From Clostridiaceae bacterium M8S5 (GTDB taxonomy: Bacteria > Bacillota > Clostridia > Tissierellales > MCWD3): DNA of 64,000 nt. Where the stretch lies: assembly GCA_029227815.1 (NCBI GenBank), contig CP118523.1, forward strand, positions 62,001 through 126,000, written 5' to 3'. A model generated the notes under the pieces. It saw nothing but the letters and a program-made list of their open reading frames with translations, was not told the DNA's origin and did not search any database. Below are positions 36,081 to 47,381 of this stretch, in pieces (position 1 is the first letter of the stretch; each line of letters starts with the position of its first letter). A program made the translations under genes and the position numbers.

Positions 36081-36965
36081 TTGAAAAATTTAGATATACA
36101 GCAAACAGATAATGGAGTGATAGTAAAAAACATAAAGAACTTTGTGCCAAAGCACACTTTTGATTGTGGACAATGTTTTAGATGGAATGAAGAAGATGAT
36201 GGTAGTTATACAGGAGTTGCGTATGATAGAGTAATAAATATGAAATTAGATAATAACATATTATATATAGATAACTGTAATATAGAAGACTTCAATAATA
36301 TATGGGTGGAATATTTTGACTTTAATAGAGACTATGATGAAATAAAGAAAGAACTTAGCAAAGACAATGTACTTGCACATGCAATGAAGTTTGGCAAAGG
36401 TATTCGAATATTAAATCAAGATCCTTTCGAGACACTTATCTCATTTATTATATCTGCTAACAATGGTATTAGTAGAATAAAAAAAAGTATAGAATATTTG
36501 AGTATGAAATATGGTGAGAAAATTGGTGAATATAAAGGTAAAGAATATTATAGCTTTCCAAATGCTGAGGTGTTAGAAAAAATAAGAGCGGAGAATTTAC
36601 GTGAGAGTGGAGTTGGTTATAGAGCTAGCTATATATTTAATACAGCAGTAGTAGTTGCATCAAAGCAAATGGATATATATAACCTTAAAAACCTTTCAAC
36701 AGAAGATGCTAGAAAAGAATTAATGTTACTTGCAGGAGTTGGGCCAAAAGTAGCTGATTGTATAATGTTGTTTTCTATTGGTAAACATGATGCATTTCCA
36801 ATAGATGTATGGGTAAAAAGGGTCATGGAATATTTCTATTTGCCAAAAGACAGTTCATTAAAATATATACAGAAATATGGTCAGGACAAATTCGGAAAGT
36901 ATGCAGGCTTTGCACAGCAGTATTTATTCTATTATGCGAGAGAAGCAAAGTTAGGCAAAAAATAA
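36081..36965 (+). CDS. ogg: 8-oxoguanine DNA glycosylase/AP lyase, OGG1 type
   Basis: Excises 8-oxoguanine from DNA and nicks the abasic site. The 294-residue protein has the OGG1 N-terminal domain (HTFDCGQCFRWNEEDDGSYTGVAYDRVI) and the helix-hairpin-helix/GPD module LLAGVGPKVADCIMLFSIGKHDAFPIDVWVKR, with catalytic Lys223 and Asp242 in the positions of human Lys249 and Asp268. TTG start with GAGGTGAT upstream. Stands alone. Confidence 0.92.
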   Translation: MKNLDIQQTDNGVIVKNIKNFVPKHTFDCGQCFRWNEEDDGSYTGVAYDRVINMKLDNNILYIDNCNIEDFNNIWVEYFDFNRDYDEIKKELSKDNVLAHAMKFGKGIRILNQDPFETLISFIISANNGISRIKKSIEYLSMKYGEKIGEYKGKEYYSFPNAEVLEKIRAENLRESGVGYRASYIFNTAVVVASKQMDIYNLKNLSTEDARKELMLLAGVGPKVADCIMLFSIGKHDAFPIDVWVKRVMEYFYLPKDSSLKYIQKYGQDKFGKYAGFAQQYLFYYAREAKLGKK

Positions 36966-37060
36966 TTACAAAAGCGTATGTTGTAATAATAATGTAGTGA
37001 TTATTATATATAGATTATGTTATAATAATGTAAATACATTATAGTAGGAGAGAGAGTCAT

Positions 37061-38176
37061 ATGGATAATAAAAAAATCAAGATACCATATTTGAACATTG
37101 TGCCAGTAGCTGTAATTATCATGCTATTATACAAGATAGTAAACAACGATAATGTGGCACCAATGTTTTATAAAATAATAAACCCATTTTTAGGAGGATT
37201 TTTGATAGCATACATATTAAATCCCTTCATAAGAATGTTAGAAAAGAAACTTAAGTGCAAGAGGGTACTAAGTATAACTATCTCATATCTATTAGTTCTT
37301 GGATTAGTTATATTCATAATTATAATAGCAGTACCAAAAATATATAATAACTTTGTTGAGTTAGCAAAAAATTTGCCAGACTTCATAAATGAAATGAGGG
37401 ACTTTTTAAAGAATGACATAAATAATATCGAATTGCTTCAAAAATATAACATAGCAGAATATATTGACAATGCCATAGCTAATTTGGGCAAAACTGGGAA
37501 TATAGCTAAACTTATGGATTATGCAGGTCAAGGAATAGGTAGCATAGCATCAACAGCCTTAGGTTTCACGCATGTGATGTTTAATTTAATGGTAAACAGT
37601 ATAATAGCTATATTTTTGCTGTATAACAAAGAAGATTTTGTCAAAGGATTGAAAAGAATGTTATTTGCATTTATGGACAATAAAAATGCAAATAAAACAT
37701 TAGCTATATATAAAGAGATAGATGACACATTCTCAAGATTCTTAATTGGTAAGATACTAGATTCAGCTATTATAGGAGTAATATGTTTTGTATTATTACT
37801 TATTACAGGGAACCCGTATGCGTTGATACTTTCTACAATAGTAGGGATAACAAACATGATACCATACTTTGGACCATTCATTGGTGCAGGGCCTGCAATA
37901 CTCATAACATTGTTTGTAAGTCCTATCAAAGCATTATGGACAGCATTGATTATATTAGGGCTTCAACAATTTGATGGATGGATACTAGGACCAAAGATAT
38001 TAGGAGATCAAGTTGGTATAAAACCGTTTTGGATAATAACAGGTATACTAATAGGTGGAGCGTTGTTTGGTTTAGTAGGAATGTTTATAGGAGCACCTTT
38101 AATAGCAGTTATTAAAATCTTTATAGAAAGAATAATAAAAAGAAGGCTTGATAGCAAAGGTATGGCAGATATGTAA
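37061..38176 (+). CDS. AI-2E family transporter (YtvI-like)
   Basis: A 371-residue membrane protein with seven or eight helices of the AI-2E/PerM family. Typical segments are NPFLGGFLIAYILNPFIRMLEKKL near the start, GIGSIASTALGFTHVMFNLMVNSIIAIFLL in the centre and NMIPYFGPFIGAGPAILITLFVSP followed by FDGWILGPKILGDQVGIKPFWII near the end. Some relatives export autoinducer-2 or act as Na+/H+ antiporters; the substrate here is unknown. ATG with AGGAGAGAG upstream and a TATAAT-type -10 about 40 bases before. Confidence 0.88.
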   Translation: MDNKKIKIPYLNIVPVAVIIMLLYKIVNNDNVAPMFYKIINPFLGGFLIAYILNPFIRMLEKKLKCKRVLSITISYLLVLGLVIFIIIIAVPKIYNNFVELAKNLPDFINEMRDFLKNDINNIELLQKYNIAEYIDNAIANLGKTGNIAKLMDYAGQGIGSIASTALGFTHVMFNLMVNSIIAIFLLYNKEDFVKGLKRMLFAFMDNKNANKTLAIYKEIDDTFSRFLIGKILDSAIIGVICFVLLLITGNPYALILSTIVGITNMIPYFGPFIGAGPAILITLFVSPIKALWTALIILGLQQFDGWILGPKILGDQVGIKPFWIITGILIGGALFGLVGMFIGAPLIAVIKIFIERIIKRRLDSKGMADM

Positions 38177-38221
38177 TAGATAGAAATAAAGAGGAAATAA
38201 ATAAAAAACTTAGAAAAACGA

Positions 38222-38297
38222 ACATAATCAAGCATAATCAGGTATCACACTAAAAAATGGTTAAGTATGACATTTGATTGATGATGCTTGATTATGT
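38222..38297. repeat. 14-bp perfect inverted repeat upstream of groES
   Basis: ACATAATCAAGCAT (38222-38235) and its exact reverse complement at 38284-38297, 48 bases apart. The right arm overlaps the region between the presumed -35 (TTGATT, 38274-38279) and -10 (TAACAT, 38297-38302) of groESL, so it may be a regulator site or a terminator-like stem for the preceding gene. Confidence 0.5.
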
Positions 38298-38316
38298 AAC
38301 ATTATACATGTAATTA

Positions 38317-38343
38317 TTAGCACTCAAGTGTAACGAGTGCTAA
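38317..38343. promoter_or_regulatory. CIRCE operator (HrcA binding site)
   Basis: TTAGCACTC (38317-38325), nine bases, GAGTGCTAA (38335-38343), a perfect match to the CIRCE consensus. It lies 103 bases before the groES start and would let HrcA repress groESL when no misfolded protein is present. Confidence 0.97.
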
Positions 38344-38445
38344 TAGATAGTCAGGCTAATTTATTTAACTGAAATATTAGTTACTACATAATTTTTTATG
38401 AATATTTCGGGTCTTAAAAAATAAATTTATTAAGGAGGATGAAAC

Positions 38446-38727
38446 ATGAATATTAGACCATTAGGCGACAGAGTAGTTATCAAAAAAGTAGAAGCAGAGG
38501 AAAAAACAAAAAGTGGAATAGTATTACCAACATCAGCAAAAGAACAACCACAAGTTGCAGAGGTTTTAGCTGTAGGACCTTCAATAACAGAAGATGATAA
38601 AAAGAAAAATGAATTAAAAGTTGGAGATAAAGTTATCTTTTCAAAATATTCAGGAACAGAAATAAAGATTGACGGACAAGAATATACAATACTTAAGATT
38701 AGCGATATATTAGCAGTAGTGGAATAA
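38446..38727 (+). CDS. groES: co-chaperonin GroES
   Basis: The 93-residue heptameric lid of the GroEL folding chamber. Begins MNIRPLGDRVVIKKVEAEEKTKSGIVLP with the mobile loop, then KVIFSKYSGTEIKIDGQEYTILKISDILAVVE. ATG with AAGGAGG upstream. First gene of groESL, downstream of CIRCE. Confidence 0.98.
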   Translation: MNIRPLGDRVVIKKVEAEEKTKSGIVLPTSAKEQPQVAEVLAVGPSITEDDKKKNELKVGDKVIFSKYSGTEIKIDGQEYTILKISDILAVVE

Positions 38728-38755
38728 TTATTAAGAATAAAAGGAGTGATAATAA

Positions 38756-40396
<1,641 letters not shown>

Positions 40397-40429
40397 AAAG
40401 TATAAAATATTACAATAAAGTTATGATTT

Positions 40430-40482
40430 AAAGGGGACTTAATCTAGGTGCTTGAAACCATGGATTTTAGTCCCTTTCTTTT
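40430..40482 (+). terminator. groESL terminator
   Basis: Stem AAAGGGGACT (40430-40439) with AGTCCCTTT (40469-40477), one bulged G, 29-base loop, then CTTTT. Confidence 0.7.
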
Positions 40483-40543
40483 AGTGTATATTCATAAAAT
40501 TTAATATATATTAGCAAAATGCATAACAAAAAACTTAAAACCA

Positions 40544-40614
40544 TTGACTTTTTACATAATTCAAATAAAATAATAATTGGGGATTATTATAAATATACAA
40601 TACAATTTGTATTG
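40544..40614 (+). promoter_or_regulatory. promoter and palindromic operator of the GntR-family gene
   Basis: -35 TTGACT (40544-40549), 16 bases, -10 TAAAAT (40566-40571), followed by a perfect 17-bp palindrome CAATACAATTTGTATTG (40598-40614) 15 bases before the ATG. Position and symmetry fit an autoregulatory GntR/FadR-type operator. Confidence 0.6.
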
Positions 40615-40628
40615 AGAAAGGTGAGTGT

Positions 40629-41294
40629 ATGGAATTTATAAAAAATACTAATCAGGTATATACCATAAAAGAACAAGTATACAATATAGTAAAAGAAAAC
40701 ATCTTAAATGGTAATTTTAAGCCAGGAGAAAGATTACAAGAAAAGAAAATAGCAGAACAACTAAATGTTAGCCGATCTCCAGTTAGAGAGGTATTAAAAG
40801 AACTTATTGGAGAAGGATTATTAGAGAGTATCCCTAATAAGAGCATAAGAGTTAGAAAGTTGAGCAAAAAAGACATAATAGATATCTATGAACTTAGATA
40901 TGTTATGGAAAAGTATGCTCTACAAAAGACTATAGAAAATCTTACAGAAGATAAAATAAAACTGTTAGATGAAATATTAGACAAGATGGAAAAAAGCTAT
41001 TCAGAAGGTAATTTCAATGAATACTGTAAAACTGATGTACAGCTCCATGATCAAATATTAGTTATGAGTGAAAACAAGGTAGCTTATAATGCGTTTAAAA
41101 ATATATTCTCTTTGATGCAACCATTCAGAATAATATCATTACATAATAAAAAGAGATTTGAAGAATCATTTAATGAGCACAAAATGATTATTGAAGGCAT
41201 TAAAGAAAAAGACTTTAGCAAGTCATGGAAGTATAATTCTCATCATTTAAAATATGCTAAAGAGCAAATATTAAAATACCTAGAAGAAGAATAA
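40629..41294 (+). CDS. GntR family transcriptional regulator (FadR subfamily)
   Basis: A 221-residue regulator with an N-terminal winged helix (IVKENILNGNFKPGERLQEKKIAEQLNVSRSPVREVLKELIGEGLLE) and an all-helical FCD effector domain from about residue 80, with metal/ligand residues in DVQLHDQILVMSENKVAYN and HKMIIEGIKEKD. Such regulators bind carboxylates such as lactate or gluconate. Upstream of a GntP permease, which it probably controls. Confidence 0.92.
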   Translation: MEFIKNTNQVYTIKEQVYNIVKENILNGNFKPGERLQEKKIAEQLNVSRSPVREVLKELIGEGLLESIPNKSIRVRKLSKKDIIDIYELRYVMEKYALQKTIENLTEDKIKLLDEILDKMEKSYSEGNFNEYCKTDVQLHDQILVMSENKVAYNAFKNIFSLMQPFRIISLHNKKRFEESFNEHKMIIEGIKEKDFSKSWKYNSHHLKYAKEQILKYLEEE

Positions 41295-41317
41295 AAGATA
41301 TAGTTTTAGATATTAAC

Positions 41318-41352
41318 GGATTGTTTCTAAGAATTTGAGACAGTCCTTTTTT
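41318..41352 (+). terminator. terminator after the GntR gene
   Basis: Stem GGATTGTTTC (41318-41327) with GAGACAGTCC (41337-41346), two G-T pairs, then TTTTTT. Confidence 0.8.
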
Positions 41353-41451
41353 ATTGAAAAATCTATAAAAAAATAATACAATTAAAAATATATGCCTTAA
41401 AAGTTAAAAAACAAAAGACATAAAAATTTAGGCAGCATATAGGAGGGATTT

Positions 41452-42855
41452 ATGATTTCATTTTTAGGCTTATTTATAGGCATAATATTACTTTTTTTCT
41501 TAATTATCAATACTAAGATTCATGTTTTTCCATCGTTGATTTTAGTATCAATATTAGTAGGGATTATGGCAGGACTTTCAGTTGATGATGTTCTAGTAGC
41601 TGTATCGGAGGGATTTGGAAAAACATTAGGTAGTATTGGTATGATAATAGGCTTTGGATGTATAATGGGGAAATTTCTAGAGAAAAGTGGAGCAGCAAAG
41701 AAAATAGCTGTTTGTTTAATAAGATTAGTGGGTATTAAAAATGTGGATGTTGTATTAGGGCTTGCAGGGTTACTAGTAGCAATACCAGTATTTTGTGATT
41801 CTGGATTTGTAGTTTTATCGCAGTTAGCTAAAGCATTTTCAAAAGAGACAAAAAAGTCAATGGTTGGCATAGGTGGAATGCTTGCTATGGGGTTATACAT
41901 AACGCACTTCCTAATACCACCTACGCCAGGACCACTTGCAGTAGCAAAGTTTTTCAAAGTAGATTTAGGCGCTATGATACTTGGAGGGATGTTGTTATCT
42001 ATACCTCTTTTTATAATTTCAGTATACTACTTTAGGTATGTAGGCAATAAATATCCTGATGTGATACCAAACATAGAAGAAGATTTAAAAAATTTACCAT
42101 CAGATAAAAGACAGAAGGCTATAGATATAATACAAAAATCAATAAATGGCAACGATATTAATAACTTGGATTTTTATAATCAAGAAGAACTTCCAAGTGC
42201 AATGATGTCATTTGCACCAGTTGTATTACCGGTTTTATTACTATTACTAAATACAGTATTACAGGTTATATCTATAGAATTACCAGTAGTAGCAAAGGAA
42301 ATTTTAACATTACTAGGCAATCCTATAGTTGCTGTATTTATAGGACTATTGTTAAGCATATATGGCCTTGCACCAAAAATAACGAACGAAGAATCAACAG
42401 AAATCATTGAATCAGCTATGCGTGGTGCAGGCTTAATAATACTCGTAACAGGAGCCGGTGGATCTCTAGGTAATGTAATAAGAGTTACAAATTTAGGACA
42501 AGAAATAGCAAGCTTTGTAATTAGTTTAAAAATACCAGCAATATTTGTACCATTGTTGCTTGGAGCACTAATGAGAATACCTCAAGGCTCAGGAACAGTT
42601 GCTATGGTAACAGGAGGATCAATACTAGCACCAATATTGCCCACACTAGGCTTAAATCCTCTTATTGCTGCATTAGCGTTATGTTCTACATCTATGTTTA
42701 TATCTTATCCAAATGATAGTTATTTTTGGGTAGTGACTAGATTTTCAGGTTTGAGGGTTGAAACAAGCTTAAAAACATGGAGTGTAGCAACAGCTATTAT
42801 TCCAATATGTGCAAGTGTATTGCTGATAGTAATAAATGCCTTATTTTTTATCTAA
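41452..42855 (+). CDS. GntP family permease (gluconate/hydroxycarboxylate)
   Basis: A 467-residue inner-membrane proton symporter with about twelve helices. GntP hallmarks: GFGKTLGSIGMIIGFGCIMGKFLEKSGAAKKIA, IPVFCDSGFVVL, HFLIPPTPGPLAVAKFF and MRIPQGSGTVAMVTGGSILAP. A charged cytoplasmic loop lies around residues 205-245. Substrates of the family are gluconate and related hydroxyacids. The lar genes just downstream suggest lactate or another 2-hydroxyacid. ATG with AGGAGGG upstream. Confidence 0.9.
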   Translation: MISFLGLFIGIILLFFLIINTKIHVFPSLILVSILVGIMAGLSVDDVLVAVSEGFGKTLGSIGMIIGFGCIMGKFLEKSGAAKKIAVCLIRLVGIKNVDVVLGLAGLLVAIPVFCDSGFVVLSQLAKAFSKETKKSMVGIGGMLAMGLYITHFLIPPTPGPLAVAKFFKVDLGAMILGGMLLSIPLFIISVYYFRYVGNKYPDVIPNIEEDLKNLPSDKRQKAIDIIQKSINGNDINNLDFYNQEELPSAMMSFAPVVLPVLLLLLNTVLQVISIELPVVAKEILTLLGNPIVAVFIGLLLSIYGLAPKITNEESTEIIESAMRGAGLIILVTGAGGSLGNVIRVTNLGQEIASFVISLKIPAIFVPLLLGALMRIPQGSGTVAMVTGGSILAPILPTLGLNPLIAALALCSTSMFISYPNDSYFWVVTRFSGLRVETSLKTWSVATAIIPICASVLLIVINALFFI

Positions 42856-42900
42856 TAAACGTATATGATATAATGAAAATTAAATATGGTGGGTGATTAC

Positions 42901-43722
42901 ATGAACATTAAATCGAAATATAAAGAATTAAAAATAGACATAGAAAGAATGAGAAAAGTAGCAATAGCATTTTCAGGGGGAATAGATAGCGTTTTTTTGG
43001 CAAAAACATGTAGTGAGGTTTTAGGAGAAAGTGTTATATGTATAACAATAAATACACCACTGCAACCTAGAAAAGAAATAAATGATGCTATTAATATAGC
43101 AAAAGCAATGAAATTAAGACACATAGTAATAGAGTTTACAATGGATGATCTAGTAGATATACAAACAAATTCAAAAGACAGGTGCTATATATGCAAGAAA
43201 ATTCTATTTAACAAAATAAAAGACATAGCATTAAAACACGGATACAGTAATGTGCTGGATGGGTCAAATTATGATGACAAAGACGATTATAGGCCAGGCA
43301 TGAGAGCATTGAAAGAACTTGATATAAAGAGTCCTTTACTCAAAAATAGATTAACAAAACAAGAAATAAGAACATTAGCAAAAGAACTAGAAATACCAAT
43401 ATGGAATAAACCTTCAATGTCTTGTCTAGCAGCTAGAATACCATATGATAGTGGTATTACAGAAGAAAAATTAGACATGGTAGAAAGAGCAGAAGAATAC
43501 TTATCAAATATGAATCTAGAGCAACTTAGAGTGAGACATCATGGAGCAGTTGCAAGAATAGAAGTCTTACCAGAAGATATACCAAAGTTACTAGATAAAA
43601 GTATAGTCTTAGATATCATAAAAAATATTAAAGGTGTGGGATTTAAATATGTGTGTATTGATATGGAAGGATACAAAACAGGGAGTATGAATAGAGAGGT
43701 AGGTGTAGATCAACATGAATGA
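42901..43722 (+). CDS. larE: nickel-pincer cofactor sulfur-transferase LarE
   Basis: ATP-dependent sulfur insertase that converts the carboxylates of the LarB product into thiocarboxylates for the nickel-pincer nucleotide of lactate racemase. PP-loop SGGIDSVFLAK at residues 25-35 activates by adenylation. The sacrificial cysteine is Cys175 in KPSMSCLAARIPYDSG (Cys176 in Lactobacillus plantarum LarE), so this is the type that gives up its own sulfur. 273 residues. ATG 42901 follows GGGTGAT; an ATG at 42886 would add five residues. Overlaps larB by eight bases. Confidence 0.93.
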   Translation: MNIKSKYKELKIDIERMRKVAIAFSGGIDSVFLAKTCSEVLGESVICITINTPLQPRKEINDAINIAKAMKLRHIVIEFTMDDLVDIQTNSKDRCYICKKILFNKIKDIALKHGYSNVLDGSNYDDKDDYRPGMRALKELDIKSPLLKNRLTKQEIRTLAKELEIPIWNKPSMSCLAARIPYDSGITEEKLDMVERAEEYLSNMNLEQLRVRHHGAVARIEVLPEDIPKLLDKSIVLDIIKNIKGVGFKYVCIDMEGYKTGSMNREVGVDQHE

Positions 43723-44461
43723 GGAAACTATTAAAGATCTTTTAAAACAAGTGAAAAGTGGAACTGTTAGCGTAGATGATGCGTTGAGAAACCTAAAAAA
43801 CTTACCGTTTGAAGATATTGGTTATGCAAAGATAGATCATCATAGGCAGATGAGAAATGGATATCCAGAAGTAATATATAGCGAAGGAAAGACCATAAAG
43901 CAATTTAGAGGTATAGTAGAGACAATGTTAGCAAAAGATAGTACAATATTAGCTACAAGAGCTGATAAAGAAAAATATGTATGCATAGCTGATATTTGTG
44001 AAGATATAAAGTACTATGAAGAAGCTAGAATTATAGTAATCAATGCTAAAAGAGTTAAAAAATCAGAACACAAAATACTAGTCGTAACAGGAGGTACATC
44101 AGATATACCTGTTGCAGAAGAAGCAGCTATAACAGCAGAGACATTTGGTAATACAGTAGATAGATTATATGATGTAGGAGTAGCAGGGATTCATAGACTT
44201 CTATCAAATATAGATAAATTAAAAGAAGCTAGAGTTGTAATAGCAGTGGCTGGAATGGAAGGAGCATTAGCAAGTGTTGTAGGAGGGTTAGTAGACAAAC
44301 CTGTGATAGCAGTTCCTACAAGTGTTGGATACGGTGCAAATTTAAAAGGGATAACGACATTACTAGCTATGCTCAATAGCTGTGCAAGTGGTATAGGAGT
44401 AGTCAATATAGACAATGGTTTTGGTGCGGGTTATTTGGCTAGCACAATAAATAAACTATAA
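43715..44461 (+). CDS. larB: nickel-pincer cofactor biosynthesis protein LarB
   Basis: Carboxylates C5 of the pyridinium ring of nicotinic acid adenine dinucleotide and hydrolyses the phosphoanhydride, giving pyridinium-3,5-biscarboxylate mononucleotide. The 248-residue protein has a LarB N-terminal domain (NLPFEDIGYAKIDHHRQMRNGYPEVIY) and a PurE-like C-terminal domain (ILVVTGGTSDIPVAEEAA, then VVAGMEGA-type and PVIAVPTSVGYGANLKG motifs). Overlaps larE and precedes larC by 17 bases, so the three are one operon. Confidence 0.95.
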   Translation: MNEETIKDLLKQVKSGTVSVDDALRNLKNLPFEDIGYAKIDHHRQMRNGYPEVIYSEGKTIKQFRGIVETMLAKDSTILATRADKEKYVCIADICEDIKYYEEARIIVINAKRVKKSEHKILVVTGGTSDIPVAEEAAITAETFGNTVDRLYDVGVAGIHRLLSNIDKLKEARVVIAVAGMEGALASVVGGLVDKPVIAVPTSVGYGANLKGITTLLAMLNSCASGIGVVNIDNGFGAGYLASTINKL

Positions 44462-44478
44462 GAAAGAGAGGTGCAAAA

Positions 44479-45300
44479 ATGCAAGAGAGGATATTGTATT
44501 TTGATTGTCTATCGGGAATAAGCGGAGATATGTCAATAGGAGCTTTGCTTGACTTAGGAATAGACAAAGAACAGTTTCTAAATGAATTAAAAAAAATAAA
44601 TATAGATGGTTATAGTATTGAAATTAAAAAGGATCAAAAAAACAGTATAACTGGTACAGATTTTGATGTAATACTTGATTGTGAGCACACTCATGATCAC
44701 GAACATAATCATTGCCATAACCATAAACATCATCATGAACAAGACCATCATCACAATCACCACGATAGTCATGTTCATAGAAATCTTAACGATATAGAAC
44801 AAATAATAGATCAAAGTGATTTAAATGACACTGTAAAAGAATTGAGTAAAAAAATATTTAGTCATGTGGCAAAAGCAGAAGCTAAAGTTCATGATAAGCC
44901 TATAGAAGAGGTTCATTTCCATGAAGTTGGAGCAGTAGATTCTATAGTTGATATAATAGGTTTCTCAATATGCTTAGATATGCTAAATGTAGATAAAGTG
45001 TATTCATCACCATTGCATTTGGGTACAGGATTTGTAAAAGCTGCGCATGGAGTGATACCAGTACCATGCCCTGCAACAATAGAGATTTTAAAAGGTATAC
45101 CAGTGTACTCAAACGGTATAAGAAGTGAACTAGTAACTCCAACAGGTGCCGCAATTATTAAGACAGTGGCAAGTGATTTTATACCTATGCCACAGATGAC
45201 AGTAGACAGAATAGGATATGGTTTGGGTAAAAAAGATTTAGAGATAACTAACGCATTAAGAGTAATATTAGGTAAAAAAAAACTGATGAAAAACTGGTAA
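44479..45300 (+). CDS. larC: nickel-insertion protein LarC, 5' part (LarC1)
   Basis: N-terminal 273 residues of LarC, the CTP-dependent cyclometallase that inserts nickel into the pincer cofactor. It begins RILYFDCLSGISGDMSIGALLDLG and contains HFHEVGAVDSIVDIIG. An exceptional histidine-rich stretch at about residues 70-103 holds more than fifteen His and probably binds nickel. The frame ends at TAA 45298-45300, just after a run of nine A where a -1 frameshift would join it to the 3' part. Full LarC needs both pieces. Confidence 0.93.
   Translation: MQERILYFDCLSGISGDMSIGALLDLGIDKEQFLNELKKINIDGYSIEIKKDQKNSITGTDFDVILDCEHTHDHEHNHCHNHKHHHEQDHHHNHHDSHVHRNLNDIEQIIDQSDLNDTVKELSKKIFSHVAKAEAKVHDKPIEEVHFHEVGAVDSIVDIIGFSICLDMLNVDKVYSSPLHLGTGFVKAAHGVIPVPCPATIEILKGIPVYSNGIRSELVTPTGAAIIKTVASDFIPMPQMTVDRIGYGLGKKDLEITNALRVILGKKKLMKNW
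45274..45283 (+). other. slippery site for -1 frameshift in larC
   Basis: Nine A followed by C at the end of larC1. Zero-frame codons are GGT AAA AAA AAA CTG; slipping back one base at A-AAA-AAA gives ...AAA AAA ACT GAT GAA and continues as TDEKLVMLETNIDDMNPE, the normal LarC junction. The zero frame stops 15 bases later. In Lactobacillus plantarum larC is likewise read by programmed frameshifting. Confidence 0.8.
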
Positions 45301-45731
45301 TGCTTGAGACAAATATAGATGATATGAACCCTGAGATATACTCATATATAACAGTTAAGCTGTTTGATGAGGGAGCTTTAGATGTATTTACAACAAGTAT
45401 AGTCATGAAAAAGAATAGACCAGCTACAAAACTTAGTGTTCTTTGTAGAAGGATTAATGCAAAAACATTAACAGATATTATTTTTAGAGAAACAACTACA
45501 TTTGGAGTAAGAACATACGAAGTAGATAGATATAGTTTAAAGCGAGATTTTATAACAGTAGATACAGTATATGGACAGGTGAGAATGAAAAAAGGTTATG
45601 TTAACTCAGAAGTTATTAAATGTATTCCTGAATACGAAGACTGCAAAAAATTGGCTATCGAGAACAATATATCCATAATAAAGATTTATAATGAAGCACA
45701 AAATATATACAATAAGTTAAATAGAATATAA
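45300..45731 (+). CDS. larC: nickel-insertion protein LarC, 3' part (LarC2)
   Basis: C-terminal 143 residues of LarC in the -1 frame, starting ETNIDDMNPEIYSYI, with FTTSIVMKKNRPATKLSVLCRR and a final RMKKGYVNSEVIKCIPEYEDCKK. This is the nucleotide- and nickel-handling domain. The ATG overlaps the upstream stop (TAATG), so separate re-initiation of LarC2 is also possible beside the frameshift fusion. Confidence 0.9.
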   Translation: MLETNIDDMNPEIYSYITVKLFDEGALDVFTTSIVMKKNRPATKLSVLCRRINAKTLTDIIFRETTTFGVRTYEVDRYSLKRDFITVDTVYGQVRMKKGYVNSEVIKCIPEYEDCKKLAIENNISIIKIYNEAQNIYNKLNRI

Positions 45732-45747
45732 AAAATTTTAATATGTT

Positions 45748-45783
45748 AAGACTTTTGTAAATACAGAAAACAAAAGTCTTTTT
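45748..45783 (+). terminator. lar operon terminator
   Basis: Eleven-bp perfect stem AAGACTTTTGT (45748-45758) with ACAAAAGTCTT (45770-45780), then TTT. Confidence 0.88.
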
Positions 45784-45827
45784 GCTAATAAAATAAAAAT
45801 CTGAAAATTGAAAACATTATAAACTGC

Positions 45828-45856
45828 TTGACAAGGAAAATAACTTTTGTTAATCT
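45828..45856 (+). promoter_or_regulatory. guaBA promoter
   Basis: -35 TTGACA (45828-45833), 17 bases, -10 TAATCT (45851-45856). It lies about 58 bases before the guaB start. No purine riboswitch was recognised in this leader. Confidence 0.6.
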
Positions 45857-45868
45857 ATTAAAAACTAA

Positions 45869-47368
<1,500 letters not shown>

Positions 47369-47381
47369 CGGGGGTAAAAAA

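Noticed and set aside
44690..44790. Repeat array or CRISPR-like pattern of CAT/CAC units
   Set aside because: It is the His-rich coding segment of larC without regular repeat/spacer structure.
44587..44814. Reverse-strand Met/Val-rich frame within larC
   Set aside because: It is the mirror of the His-codon-rich stretch of larC.
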